A DNA stretch of 64,000 nt, from positions 68,408,407 to 68,472,406 of the forward strand of contig JAKTNV010000009.1 in the NCBI GenBank assembly GCA_022747635.1, in the 5' to 3' direction. Origin of the DNA: Hetaerina americana. Taxonomy: Eukaryota > Arthropoda > Insecta > Odonata > Calopterygidae. Both the position numbers and the translations under genes were made by a program. This document shows, piece after piece, positions 40,040 through 51,009 of the stretch (position 1 is its first letter; each line of letters starts with the position of its first letter). The notes below the pieces were generated by a model, which was not told the DNA's origin, did no database searches, and saw only the letters and a list, made by a program, of their open reading frames with translations.

Positions 40040-41240
40040 ATGCGAAGTCATCCTCACAGGTTTTTGGATTCCCTCATTTTGGAAATATTATCTACCTCAT
40101 GGGACTCATTTCGTGTCAATTTCCATAATGCCTCTCCATATTGCCATACATAATGGCCAGACCTAAGCCCTACCACCATTGGATATACCATCTCTTTCCA
40201 TGTCTTAGCTAGCTGGCAAAATGTTTTTACAATATGTTTCATCCATGTAGTTTTCATCCTCCTCGAACCCTTTCTGTTTCAACTAATATTTATTCAGATC
40301 CTTCTTTGATTTTTTCCTTGGATTTCCCTTTCTTACTCACTAGCATAGTTTCTGCTCCCCCACCTTTTCATATTTAAATATTCTTATCCTCACTCTGATT
40401 TCTATATTCAACCATGGTTCTTTTAATCTAAGCATTTATCAGCTCAAGTTTGTTCCGCACTTATAATTTACTTCTACCTTACTTCGTGCTCAAGTTTTCC
40501 CATTTCATTTTTTTAATTTTTTTATTCATCTAACCTGTAGTTGATGGTTTTCTTTGTACCTTCAATTTCCTTGGCCATAGGTTTGTTTCCGGCTTTCAAA
40601 GCCCCGTCCTTGTTAAGTTCAGTAGTTCTCTCTTCCATCCATCTTTTTTCCTTAATCATGATCATTTCTAGAGACTACCGATATCCGTTGTTCGTCACAT
40701 TACTTATACATTCAATTCCTTGTGTTTCTTCTATTTTTGTCTTCCTAGTTTACTCCTTTTGAAAATGACGTTACGCTTAAATATGATTTGAATCCGTCTC
40801 CTCTCTCGGGAAACCGAAGTAATTACGATGTTCCTTTGCCAAAGGAACAAAGCCATGGCCAAAACGAAGTCAAAATAAAATATTTTTGATCAGAGGACAT
40901 TTTTCATACATAATTGTACTAACACGTATTGTGGCATTGAACCCGGTTTTTGATATAATAAAGGCCTCTTCTCTTATAGCTCTCTCCCAACCTCCTCACG
41001 GTTATTTCTTGCCCCATCTGGCTTACTACTATCTCTGCCTTAACTTAATAACACACTCAAATCTTCAATCACTATTTAGTGTTTTCTTCCAGAAACATCC
41101 GAATGGTTTCTTGTCATTAATCGTATATCTCGACCGCTTACAAGTTTTTCTTGTATTTCTCCAAATGTTCGTTTGGTTGTCAATAGACTTGATAGCTGAC
41201 ATTTGCTGTTGTTTTAGTTTTACTTTCTCCTAAAAGTATT
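40040..41240 (-). mobile_element. Probable eroded LINE-type relic
   Basis: The + strand is strongly pyrimidine-rich. The - strand frame at 40054-40257 reads MKTTWMKHIVKTFCQLAKTW then YPMVVGLRSGHYVWQYGEAL, loosely like the LINE post-RT region (..L..tl..VlYG...w). No diagnostic RT box was readable, so the assignment rests mainly on strand composition and this weak resemblance. ORFs on the + strand here are Ser/Leu/Phe-rich shadows. Confidence 0.3.
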
Positions 41241-41639
41241 ATAACAATTGCCAGCTGTATAGTGACCACGCTTATTTCTATGTATTCCTGCAAATAAATG
41301 AGTACTTAAACAAAGTGTACTCATCGATAAAATTCAGAACAATAATTTCAAGTCGCAAAATGAATATCACTGTAAAACTCTCTTGCGAGTTTTCATAGTA
41401 AAATGATGGAATTTAATTTCATCGAAATATTACCAAAAAATACGATGCAAAGACGTTTGAAGATTACTAAATTATACCACATTTAAACAGATCCATAATG
41501 TTTAAAGAAGTATGCATGCACATCTGATCGTAAGGTATCAGACTTTCTTTATAGAGTAAGGAAAGTTTGTGTACATTCCAACAGCTTATCAGAAACGCTA
41601 AATTTCTCTTGATATATTCATAAGTTAAACTTGAATAAA

Positions 41640-41790
41640 TCACAATAGTTTTAATTTAATACCTGATGATGATGTAGTAACATTGAAACCGGTCGCATTA
41701 AATTTTATTTTTGTGGAAAATTGCTATTTTTAATTAATCATGATATTCCACCATATCACGCCTGAAACGTCTCTTTTTATTCACAATAGT
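41640..41790 (+). repeat. Retroelement 3'-tail-like segment
   Basis: Contains cctgatgatgatgtagtaac followed by attgaaaccggtcgcatt. The pattern 'ctgatgatg ... gaaaccggt' is a familiar 3'-end sequence of some animal Penelope-like and related retroelements. No coding sequence precedes it here, so the class is a guess from this one motif. Confidence 0.3.
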
Positions 41791-42659
41791 TTTGTTTAAA
41801 TCTTCTTATTTAGGCTAAGAATGGTTCCAGTTCATAGGAGACATATTTGATAGGAAAAAATTCAGTTTTTTGATGTGCTGGCTGAAATTTCAAATCATTA
41901 GGCTCTGGTGGAAACTAATTCTGCCTAGAGTATTCTTGGAAAAATATAAACAGTAGTTATTAGAGAATATCAAATAAGTATCCCGCCGATAATTATACAA
42001 TTCACAACTTGTGGGGCACACATGTGGTTTGCTAAATATTCAAATTCCTCTTTTTAAATTTTTGGTTTCATCACTTAGCTACAACCTGCCGCTATAACTT
42101 GGTTTCATTTGACATTCCTCTATTTTACAAGACATCGCCAGGATGTGGTATTCTTTTTTCACATGAATGCTAAGTCAAAAACCAAAAATTGATTCTTTGA
42201 TATTCTGCTCAGTACCATTATAAAACATATGAGTTGATCATTGAGCAAGTTTCTTAAGGTAAGTGACAGTACTGGGAGCTGCATTGCCAAACCTGCCTGA
42301 TATTTCCTGTGTTACCTCGAGTATCAACGCGACCTCGAGTACGAATACCGACGGACACAATAAGGAACAAATTAATAAAATATTTGTCTTTTAAAGTCAA
42401 AATAAAAAAAATTGTGTAGCCCTTTTTATTATTAACTAAAACCCTTCTGGTCACAATTGTTTTTTTAAATAATTTTTACTAATGTATACATTAGATATCT
42501 AGATAAAAATCATTCTATATTTTTATAGAGTCTGTTGTTTACAATCTTGAAAATTGCAGCTATTTACGTGGATTTCCGTAAGCCGTAGGTTGACGTATTT
42601 CACAGCAGAAAATGAAGCCGATAATGTGATTTCATTTGAAATGTTAAGTTACTTTATTT

Positions 42660-43620
42660 GAAAGAATACAGGGAGCGGCAAAACTACGATGAAATTGAAG
42701 CCACATATTGAAACAGTCGCTCGTTAAATGACACATTTTGAAGGTGGAATAGAAATTTTCAGGCTGACCACGTGTCCCTCATGGACTATCCAAGAAGTGG
42801 AAGACCATCGTTTTCGGACGATGTTGCCACAGTGAAAAGGGGGCATTTCCTAGGGCAGACCTAGGAGTAACCGTCAATACGACCACAATTAGGCTATTCA
42901 TAACTAGGTCAGCATGTTGAATATTTTTCATAAAAAAATGAAGATCTCAAATGAGTCATCACGCTGGGTCCCTTGGACAACAGGCTCCTTTTCAGAAGCA
43001 AACACGGCGTGGCCTGCTTAACGAGATGAGGATTCTTCTGCAGCAAGACTACAGATGATTTTTTTAGTGTCTAGGTAACAAAATAGTTATCTTGAATCTA
43101 TTAGATTGAAGGATCATGGAGATGATTAAGGAGTGGAAGCGCCCTGACTTATCTCCAAGAAATTTAAGGTCTGCAAGAAGCCTGCAAGGAAGGCTATGCT
43201 ATTTTTTTTGGGAGCACTCTAGAGTCATCTTAACAAACTACCTGGAATAGGGTCAGACCATATAAAGTGTCTATTACCGCACCCTGCTGAAAAAAAGGTT
43301 TCTCTGAAGATGAAATGGCGCGATGTGATCACTAATGGCATCGGACGTCTTGTCGACAGTGCACCTGCGGTAGAGTAATAAAGGGGATTTTGCTTTGAAC
43401 TTCTGCCACATGTAACACGGTCTCCCGATCTGGCCACCAGGGAATTCTTTATTCATAGAACTCAGAAAATCATTGCAAGGTTGGAGATTTGACAACACAA
43501 ATCACGTTTTTCAAAGGGTGAAGCAATTGTTTTCGACACAATTCCCCAATGACGGAATATTAAGGAAAAAAAACGTTCTAAGACGCAAATGACCCTGAGC
43601 TGACACTATTTAGAAAAGCC
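42660..43620 (+). pseudogene. Decayed mariner-like transposase, second lineage
   Basis: Mariner transposase pieces are visible across frames. LMDYPRSGRPSFSDDVATVK (about 42775-42840) is the hallmark linker (D..RSGRPS..tD..v). KMKISNESSRWVPW (about 42935-42975) matches the 'RWVP' segment after the second HTH. RVILTNYLE*GQTI*SVYYR (about 43215-43270) matches 'gvilv.fLe.GqTIna.yY..lL', followed by LLKKRFL. PDLATREFFIHRTQKII (about 43430-43480) matches 'PDLAp.dffLFp.lK'. Stops and frameshifts occur throughout, and the HDNA motif is degraded (VDSAPAVE near 43355). Spacing between motifs is close to that of a full transposase. TIRs were not identified, so limits are approximate. It differs in sequence from the other mariners in this window. 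Confidence 0.8.
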
Positions 43621-44439
43621 TTAGAAATAAAAAATAAAAATTAAGATTCCATTTTGATTATTCTTTGCAATAATTCCAAGTTTACGATACCGCCTTGAGC
43701 AACAATCTCAAAACCGTTCATTGGAAGAGGGATCAGGGCTTGCTTGCTACACTGTAAAACTGGTGTTTAACCGATGATAATATTTTGCTGCCATATGTCA
43801 TTACATACTTTTTAAGCAATCCAAAAATGAAACCCTAATTTAATTTTGATGAAATTCTCCTAATGCCAAAAAACCTATCCTCTTAAAATTATTCTTTCAA
43901 GTCTCGAGGCTATATTAAAATTTTAAACTATGAAAAATACTAAAAATTCGCAATTATATTTGGAAAATATGAAGAATGAATACAAAAGCTCTGAAAAACG
44001 TTAATAAAATGTTTTTTACAAAGGATATCGGAAACTCTTTTCAAAAAAATATAATTCTAATGCCACAAACTTCCACAGAATATATCCCTTGAGTGCTCAC
44101 AAACTTTTACTAGCAGCTTTTCCCAAAGTAAGCGGATCTCTGGTTCCTTAAGTTCCTTGAAGGTACGCGTACCAGCTTATTCGAAAGTACTTAGGGTCCC
44201 AAGGTGATGTCCTTCGAGATATGATTACACTTTTTTGGAAATAGGTAATAGACTGCTGCTGCCAAGACGAAACTTAAAGTATGCTAAGGAATCATGGTGA
44301 TTGCCGTTGCAGAAGGTCTTCGCAAGCATACACTCGGCTGTCTTGGTCGTCCGCCATGACCTTAGGGACGAGTTTAGCGTGCATCATTCGTGTTGCCAAA
44401 TTTTCAATGATAGTGTGCAGTGTTAAATTACCAATGCTT

Positions 44440-44486
44440 AAACGATCTACACATACACGATCTACACATGTACACGATGTGCACAT
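44440..44486. repeat. Short tandem repeat acacgatctacacat
   Basis: Two and a half degenerate copies of a 15-17 bp unit (acgatctacacat, acacgatctacacatgt, acacgatgtgcacat) lie within the decayed mariner coding region. Confidence 0.7.
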
Positions 44487-44499
44487 TTAACTGAAACTC

Positions 44500-44990
44500 A
44501 TGATACAGATATCTTTTCACACATTAAAAATTTGCTACCGATACTTTTGATGCATACCTTAAAGGTTTCAGCCTAGCGTAGCGGTAGGTAGAACTAGAGC
44601 CACTATTTTGGCGTGTAAACGTTGTTGAGCTCAACGCGCATCCTCTAGTGACACCCTGCAAATTGTGGTTCATCCACTTTGCTTATTGCGAACAGTTGAA
44701 ATGTGCGCTGCAATTGAATATTTTGCGAGTTGTCCTCGATACCTACCCATAAAATAACGTCTTGAAATAAAATATGAGCCTAGTACCAAGGCTACTACTA
44801 CTACCATAACATACACATTTGTGAGGCATATTCTTAATTTCTTTTTTTACATGAATACCATTCAAATTGATGTATTAATCAAAATGATACACAACGTTTT
44901 AAATTCCATCTCAGAAGATATCTGTCACCTAATATTTTAAACACTTGTTTATATCAGCATGCAATTCTGCGGAATGTAGCGCTGTTTTGC
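44500..44990. mobile_element. Possible insertion within the - strand mariner relic
   Basis: This separates two consecutive segments of one mariner transposase. It is bounded loosely by acagatatctt (44504-44514) and aagatatctgt (about 44917-44927), which form an 11-bp inverted repeat. Because agatatct is itself palindromic, the repeat is weak evidence. GC-richer content at 44560-44720 (cagcctagcgtagcggtagg) differs from the flanks. No coding sequence was seen and no target duplication could be confirmed. Confidence 0.35.
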
Positions 44991-45746
44991 TAGCTAGGTC
45001 TAGCGAGAGATCTGTAATCGTAAATCAGTGATTTTTGTGAGTTTTTCGTAAATTTCCCCTGCCTGTTTATCTGTCATAAGGCTAGGCCAATTACTGCGGT
45101 CCTCGTCGTGAACATTGGTGCGGACATTTATAAACTGAAGACACCACTTCGTAAAGTTGCCTTAAATTTCAATTCTCTGCCAGTAAAAACCTAATGACAG
45201 ATCGCACTGAACATTTTCTAATGCAGCGCGAAGTACAACAGTTCGCAATAGGCAAAGTAGAAGAACTACCACAGGATCTGTATTGGTTGTAGGGATGTAA
45301 AGCCAACAAGACAATGGGCGTAGTCCACGCCCACGCTAAGCTGACATGATGTTTACTTTCTGGACAATTCTCATACCAGCAATCATCCAAATTAAAAATA
45401 ATACACACCACAGTTGCACTTCAGCCGGTCTAATGATTAATAATAATTTGCTACTTTCTCTCATAATTTCCCCACAATACGTAAGATTAGTATCGTAATA
45501 TAAAAAATGTAACTACATGTAGCTTCAAGTTTAGCATTGCGACTGTATTGTTAGTGAGATGCCCAATACTCGGATAGTATCTTTGTATAGTAACTTTGAA
45601 TGATGTTCGGTGAATAGGAACCAAACAGTATTTGAGAGATTCAAATAAAGAAAGTATAGAAATTACACAATGAATTAGTATGTATGTATGAGAATCGGGG
45701 CGCTTGGCGACATATAAGACCCACGGATCTCAGGGTAAATTACATA

Positions 45747-45821
45747 TCCTCGATAGCTCAAGTGGTTAAGAGCATCCGCCCGGCAAGTGGAAAGATCCGG
45801 TGTTCGAGTCCCGGTTGAGGA
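45747..45821 (+). tRNA. tRNA-Ala(GGC)-like sequence, probable pseudogene or SINE head
   Basis: A 75-nt cloverleaf can be drawn. The acceptor stem is tcctcga/ttgagga (one G-U). The D arm is gctc/gagc. The anticodon stem is tccgc/gtgga with loop ccggcaa (anticodon GGC, alanine), and the T loop is ttcgagt. Pol III A-box-like (tagctcaagtgg) and B-box (gttcgagtc) sequences are present, and a TTTTT terminator follows within 10 nt. Two defects argue against a working gene: position 33 is C where U is nearly universal, and the T stem pairs only if one T is bulged (ccgg-t-g/cccgg). The C-rich tail running into a long (TA)n tract is compatible with a tRNA-derived SINE. Confidence 0.6.
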
Positions 45822-45967
45822 GATATTTTTACTCTTGTGATCCGTTCGATTCCGCCTTCCCCACCTCTATTGTGTTCGTCCTTTATACGTGTTCCTATCC
45901 CTTTTCCTTATATATGTTTCTGTATATATGAGTATTTATTCGCCGTTTGGCGGGATTTCGTGTTTGA

Positions 45968-45970
<3 letters not shown>

Positions 45971-46029
<59 letters not shown>

Positions 46030-46036
46030 GAGTATA

Positions 46037-46122
<86 letters not shown>
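45971..46122. repeat. Long (TA)n microsatellite
   Basis: About 150 bp of TA dinucleotides, interrupted by cgag at 46029-46032, one C at 46055 and one G near 46069. It produces artefactual Tyr-Ile ORFs on the + strand (45837-46149). It lies about 150 bp downstream of the tRNA-like sequence. Confidence 0.98.
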
Positions 46123-46125
<3 letters not shown>

Positions 46126-46319
46126 TATAAATTAATTAATTTTATGTAAAAATGAGAATCAAGTTGCCTAGGCTGGAAAATCTTTTGCAAAATCAAATTG
46201 CTATCATATTTGATCCTAAAATTGTTCCTTTGCAAAGTATATATCGTACAGGAGACTGGGTTTGCCAAATGTACGGCAATATGTACTCACGTTGAAGGAA
46301 TCATAAATGTATCTGGACA

Positions 46320-47184
46320 AGGTCTGTCCTAAAAGTAGTATGACTTATTTTTTGCCGGATAGACGTACTGGCGGGCGGCGATCTCTCTGACGTGGTTCGT
46401 GGGAAGGGACTCCCATGAAGGGCTGGATGACGGTGGTAGTTAGCTCCCAGCCTTTGTGGATTGCGGATCGTTCAATTACGCAACCTCTATAATGTTACCT
46501 TGTTACGATACGTGATTAACCACTTATTGGTACAGCACTACGCCATCAAATTTTACGTAAAACTAGGAAAAACCAGGACAGAGACCAGGTAAGAGACTTA
46601 TGGCATGCTCAAGGCAACGTATGGTGTTAACACATTGGGTGGGTCGGGTATTTTGGAGTGGTGCAAGTTTTTTCGGGATGGTAGAGTAGATTTTAAAGAA
46701 GCCGAAAGTTTAGGACGCCCATTGGCCTCAAAAATTGACACAAATCTTGCAAAACTAAAGGGTAATATGAGTGTTCGCATGGTTGCTGATCAGCTGGGTC
46801 TCGGTAAAAATAGGAACGAGAAATGTGTGTACAAAGGTTGTAACTCGAGTGCTCACGGAAGGAAAAAAGGAAACTCGGACGCGGTTTTGCCAAAAGGTTC
46901 TCCATCATGTGTGTGAGGAACCTAATTTTTTAGACAATGCCCCTACCAGACTTTTTCCTTTTCCCCGTCTCAAATCTACGCTGAAAGTACGTCACCACGG
47001 CACGCTGGAAGCCTTACAACAGGACATGATGAGGCGACTTTCCGGACGCCACCCAGTAAGACGTGGAAAACCCGCTGGTCATGTGTGTGGACGGAAAAGG
47101 GTGCTACTCTGAAGACTTTTGAGTGAATGTATCAATGATGGCAACAAATGTTTTTGAATTGACTCAGTCCTACTTTTAGAACCT
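46320..47184 (+). mobile_element. Internally deleted mariner-like element, third lineage
   Basis: Imperfect terminal repeats are visible: aggtctgtcctaaaagtagt at the left end and, from the reverse complement of the right end, aggttctaaaagtaggactg. The transposase starts MLKATYGVNTLGGSGILEWC (46605) and continues with FFRDGRVDFKEAESLGRPLA and GNMSVRMVADQLGLG, the mariner HTH plus linker. The frame then degenerates and resumes at DNAPTRLFPFPRLKSTLKVR (about 46935-46995), equivalent to the region after HDNAPAH. It ends with W+TRW and CVDGKGCYSED in two frames (47050-47105), the C-terminal signature. The first two catalytic aspartate regions between the HTH and DNAP parts are missing, so about a third of the coding region has been lost. 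The element is about 865 bp and nonautonomous. Confidence 0.85.
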
Positions 47185-48279
47185 ACTTAGTACTCACGAA
47201 GGAAATAACAAACTTACATTTTCCATTTATATAAAATGTTTAAGGCTTATATGTAAATAAAGAAAATTAGGTGTTTAATACCTGTTTCCGAGATGTTGGA
47301 TAAACATCAATTAATGTATTAATAAAATTTATAAATAAAATAATCAAATAGCAAGGTTGCACAGTACCTACTACTTACGATTCACTGTTATTTAAAACTC
47401 CATTTTGTAAGAGTTAGAAATTACTCCGTAAGCTATTAAAAAATTCGAAATAACTTAAAATATTTTATTTTCTTCAAAATTACTGGATAATAGATCATAG
47501 AATTTTGGTTATTTTGAAGCTGCTTTTCAGTATTTTTACTTCCTCTGCGGTATTCCTTAGTTAGTCTATAACTCAAATTCCATATCCTGCACACTTTCTC
47601 ATGAGGCATTCTATTATACATAGAGTCCCCATGCATTGCATGTGTCTTCGTATTCACTCTCCTGGTATACTCAAATAGTTGACTATCATAGGTAAAAAAT
47701 CTTCTTTGCCGTAGAAACAAGAAATCAAAACTTTTTCATAGAATATACTTAATTTCCATGAGCTTTCGTTATTACAGGTATAAGATAATCAACTACTAAA
47801 ACTGTGGAAGCATGGTGATGCGTGCAATAGCATTTACAATTTACCCAGAAATAGCGAAATATAGTTTCTATGTAGGAAAAAAATCTTTTACTTTATTTGG
47901 CAAAGTTACAATATAACACATGCAGAATTGACTCCAGAAATCTTAAAAAATATAAAGAGAGTATAAACGGCAGTTAAATGATAATTGAGTGAGTTTCATC
48001 ATAAAAAAATGGAATACTAAGTAAATGGAGCAGTTACAAAGAATGAAAAAACCCGAATAATTCTGAATAAAATCACGCTATAATACTTAATAATGTGGAA
48101 ACCTTGGAGTGAGGGTTGTGCTACACTCAGTCCAATTATTTATGTAGAAGGATTACGATCAGAAAATTTCCTTGGATCAGCAGTGTCAGCATAAAAATAA
48201 TGTGAACTAAGAAAGCACTTGCGAACAAAAGCGAAAACACAGAAACACAAGAAAAGAAGCTCACTCGTATTCAAAAGTT

Positions 48280-48332
48280 CCGGTGGCGCTGCCACCTTTC
48301 TCAAAGAAGAAAAAGAACCGTCAGTCAGTAAG
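48280..48332. promoter_or_regulatory. Palindromic GGTGGCGCTGCCACC with downstream initiator-like motif
   Basis: The perfect 15-bp odd palindrome ggtggcgctgccacc (about 48285-48299) includes ggtggcgctg, close to the insect CTCF core (AGGTGGCGCTG). About 25 bp downstream is tcagtcagtaag, which holds two overlapping arthropod initiator-like TCAGT motifs and a GTAAGT splice-donor-like sequence. It stands out from AT-rich flanks. There is no adjacent ORF, so function is speculative. Confidence 0.25.
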
Positions 48333-48450
48333 TTATTTCTTTCCCTTGAGAAAAGTACCAGCGATTCCGTTAATTCGGATTAGGTGTGAGTCTCTTTTTT
48401 TGTGTTTTTGGTTGCTAGTGCTAACTTGGTATACGTTATTATCCGTGAGA

Positions 48451-48492
48451 CTTTCATAAAAGTTATTTATACATAAATAACCTTTGTGAAAG
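48451..48492. repeat. Hairpin with 19-bp arms
   Basis: Left arm ctttcataaaagttattta (48451-48469) pairs with taaataacctttgtgaaag (48474-48492) across a 4-nt loop. Seventeen pairs are Watson-Crick and, if transcribed from the + strand, the two mismatches are A-C-type positions, while the complementary transcript would form G-U pairs. The stem is too short for a standard miRNA precursor. A minimal MITE or chance AT-rich hairpin are alternatives. Confidence 0.7.
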
Positions 48493-51009
48493 AGCAATCA
48501 ATGCTACTTTCTTTTTTTTAATATACGCAGGACGGATTTGTTTGAGGTCTACGATGGATTATTCGCAAATGAATAAATATGCGCCCTTGTATTGTACATA
48601 CATACGTAATACACGACAGCTTTCAATATCTTTAAAATTAATTCTTTCCTACGATAGTAAAAATATGCAGTTAACGCTACCTTATCCAAATGCACCATTT
48701 TACACTCTTTCATTTTCTTCTTTAGCTACTTCTTTACAGTAAGATGTTTAGCTCATGAATTTGATTGACATTGAGCTTTGAGATCTACTGTGAAAGTTTT
48801 CACGTCATATATTATGTTGAATCTAAATGTATAAGACACTGAGGGTGGAAAAGGCGTGCATAGTAAACGTACTTTCTTTAGGAGTTTCTCACACAATTCA
48901 AATCGACTAATATCAGGATCATCATGGTGATCTTACTTAATGACATATTTTAAAAGAAATGGTTAATAAGAAATGTTATTATACGCTTGAAGGCAAATGA
49001 AAACGATGGGTTTTTGGCAAATACTTGTATCCGAAAATAAAAATATCTTATGTACCCCACATTAGTTATTTCATTTGAAAATATAATTTATATGAATGTT
49101 CATGCTTTTATAATTCTGTATTTATTTCTTTGCAACTAAATTATATATTGTATTTAAAAAATTTCAGAAACATGTAAATCTTACCTCTTCGATACATATT
49201 TAAATATGTTTAAGTTTATGGCATATTACATGAACAGACTTAAATAAGATTCCAATATTCTGCTTAAACTGCCTGAAAATTGATGAATGTGGTGTTCCAT
49301 CAAAAAATGAACAAAAAATTTTACTCTTCGTTCAAAGCGGCCAAATTAAAAGCAAAAATTGAAAGTTGTGATAGTAATCGTTTAGCTAGAAATTGGGTAG
49401 AAAATAAAAGCACTATTAATGTTTCAAAAATTTCGTATAGAATTGATGAAATCCTGTCACACATAACTGAAAAAATAGGCAATTTTTTCAATATTCTGGG
49501 CAAGGGTGATTTAACATAAATGATATCAATTCAAAAAATCAGTGTAGGACCGTAAAAGTACCCTAACACTCGAAAATAAACATTATTTTCGAGGCTCGAG
49601 TCACAGAGCATTATAACCACGAGTTGACAATCTAAGAGGAATTGAAATTTTGATCAAATCATGTTTATGATAATGAATGTTGAAATAATTCCAAAATATA
49701 ACATCAAATCATCTTAATAAACAATAAAATGGAATTTAATTACTAAATGATGAGCAAATTTTCAATTAAAATTAAAAGATGGCCTTAGTGAAAAAAACGA
49801 ATAATAAAATATCCGTAATTTGGCAAATTTTGAAAGTAATTTATTTAAATATTAAATAAGGGTACTACTTTGACCATAGCGAGCGAACTCAGAATTAAAT
49901 CTCTTAAGATCCCAACCTGTATCCCCATCATATCCTTTGTACCTATGTTTCAAGCCATCGAGGATCAAAGCAAACAATTTTGTTAAATGCACGATGTGTT
50001 GATTTTCTTCCATCTCGTTAGGGGTCGCAATAAGGCCAATAATTATGTGGAGTATCACCTGATATATGAAAATGCACTTAATGCGCCGGAAAAGCACCAT
50101 ATCTAACTTAACCAGAATCACATGAATAAATCAAGTATTGAAGCACTTGCGTATCCGAAGATGTAAAATATTAGCGTTTTTAGTGTGTACCTGATATAGA
50201 AATTTAATAATTAAGGGTTCATCTAGGATTTCCGTTTCGTTTTCAAGCAAATATCTGGCAGGGGCACCAAAGAGGTTTTCTTCAATTATTAAATGAAATA
50301 TTATCAAAAGCACTGATTGACGGGATTATTCATCTTCTTTTTGAAATTATACGTTTTAAGATTTGCTAGTATCCTTGGCGTATTTTGAATAAAAACATTT
50401 ATTGCATCTGCACAAGTTGAGTCCCTTCATTGGATTACTTCATATAACAACGGCCACGCGAGTGTTTTCTTAGTCAATGATTCCTCACTGACATGTAAAA
50501 CTTATAAAAGTAGTCACTTCGTGGGTGACAAATGTTTTTGGATGTGAAGAACAAATCAAATGACTACAAAGTAAAAATTACAAATATTAAAAAACAAACA
50601 ATATATCTATCATCATGTAGCGCAGCCCAGTTCTAAATCTTCCTCCAATATCCTGAAAGAATGAAACTATGGGTAAAGAATATAGGCGAGCTGGCAATGC
50701 TTTAAGAGGCAAGATTTGTTTAATTTTATTACCAATCAAAGTTTACCGCAAACTTACGTTAAATCCCAGTAGATAAATTATTTTCTTGCATTAATCTGTG
50801 TTCTATTGATTGTGCTGTTGTTTTTTCTATTTCATGCAAATCTGGCAGCTGGTAGCACATAGTTTTTTTTATAACTATAGAATTATATAACCCTTGTTTG
50901 AAAGCTGAAATATATTAGGAGGGGTGATATTACTTTCATAAATTAATCCTGCTATTAAAAAATAGTAGTCTATAAAATACTCAAATATCAACTGTGATAG
51001 AGGATATAA

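Larger units (their letters stand above)
44200..45410 (-). pseudogene. Decayed mariner-like transposase, apparently split
   Basis: Read on the - strand, 45240-45030 gives ALENVQCDLSLGFYWQR and then RTNVHDEDRSNWPSLMTDKQ, matching the mariner N-terminal HTH and linker (R.nVHDEeRSGRPSlvTD..). The next recognisable part, LTLHTIIENLATRMMHAKLV followed by PKVMADDQDSRVYACEDLLQ, lies at 44430-44300 and matches 'siht IL...Lg.rkv.Ar.VPk.Lt.dQ..rR...c.dLL.r'. In an intact element these two parts are separated by about 25 codons, but here they are about 550 bp apart. Sequence between about 44500 and 44990 therefore seems to be an insertion. The catalytic domain downstream of 44290 is not readable. A tandem acacgatctacacat motif sits within the second part at 44440-44486. 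Confidence 0.65.
47185..51005. other. AT-rich DNA with unassigned ORFs
   Basis: Mostly AT-rich. Unrecognised ORFs include 47436-47720 (-), 49280-49519 (+, Lys-rich) and a - strand pair at 49852-50121 and 50131-50313 (ENLFGAPARYLLENETEILD; YKGYDGDTGWDLKRFNSEFA). The pair has slightly more protein-like composition but no family I know. It could be a pseudogene or TE relic. Small hairpins lie at 48451-48492 and 49568-49589. Confidence 0.35.

Noticed and set aside
44504..44927. 11-bp inverted repeat acagatatctt/aagatatctgt as proof of a transposon
   Set aside because: The core agatatct is self-palindromic, so an inverted match is easy to obtain; kept only as weak support.
45837..46149. Two + strand ORFs rich in Tyr-Ile repeats
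   Set aside because: They are translations of the (TA)n microsatellite.
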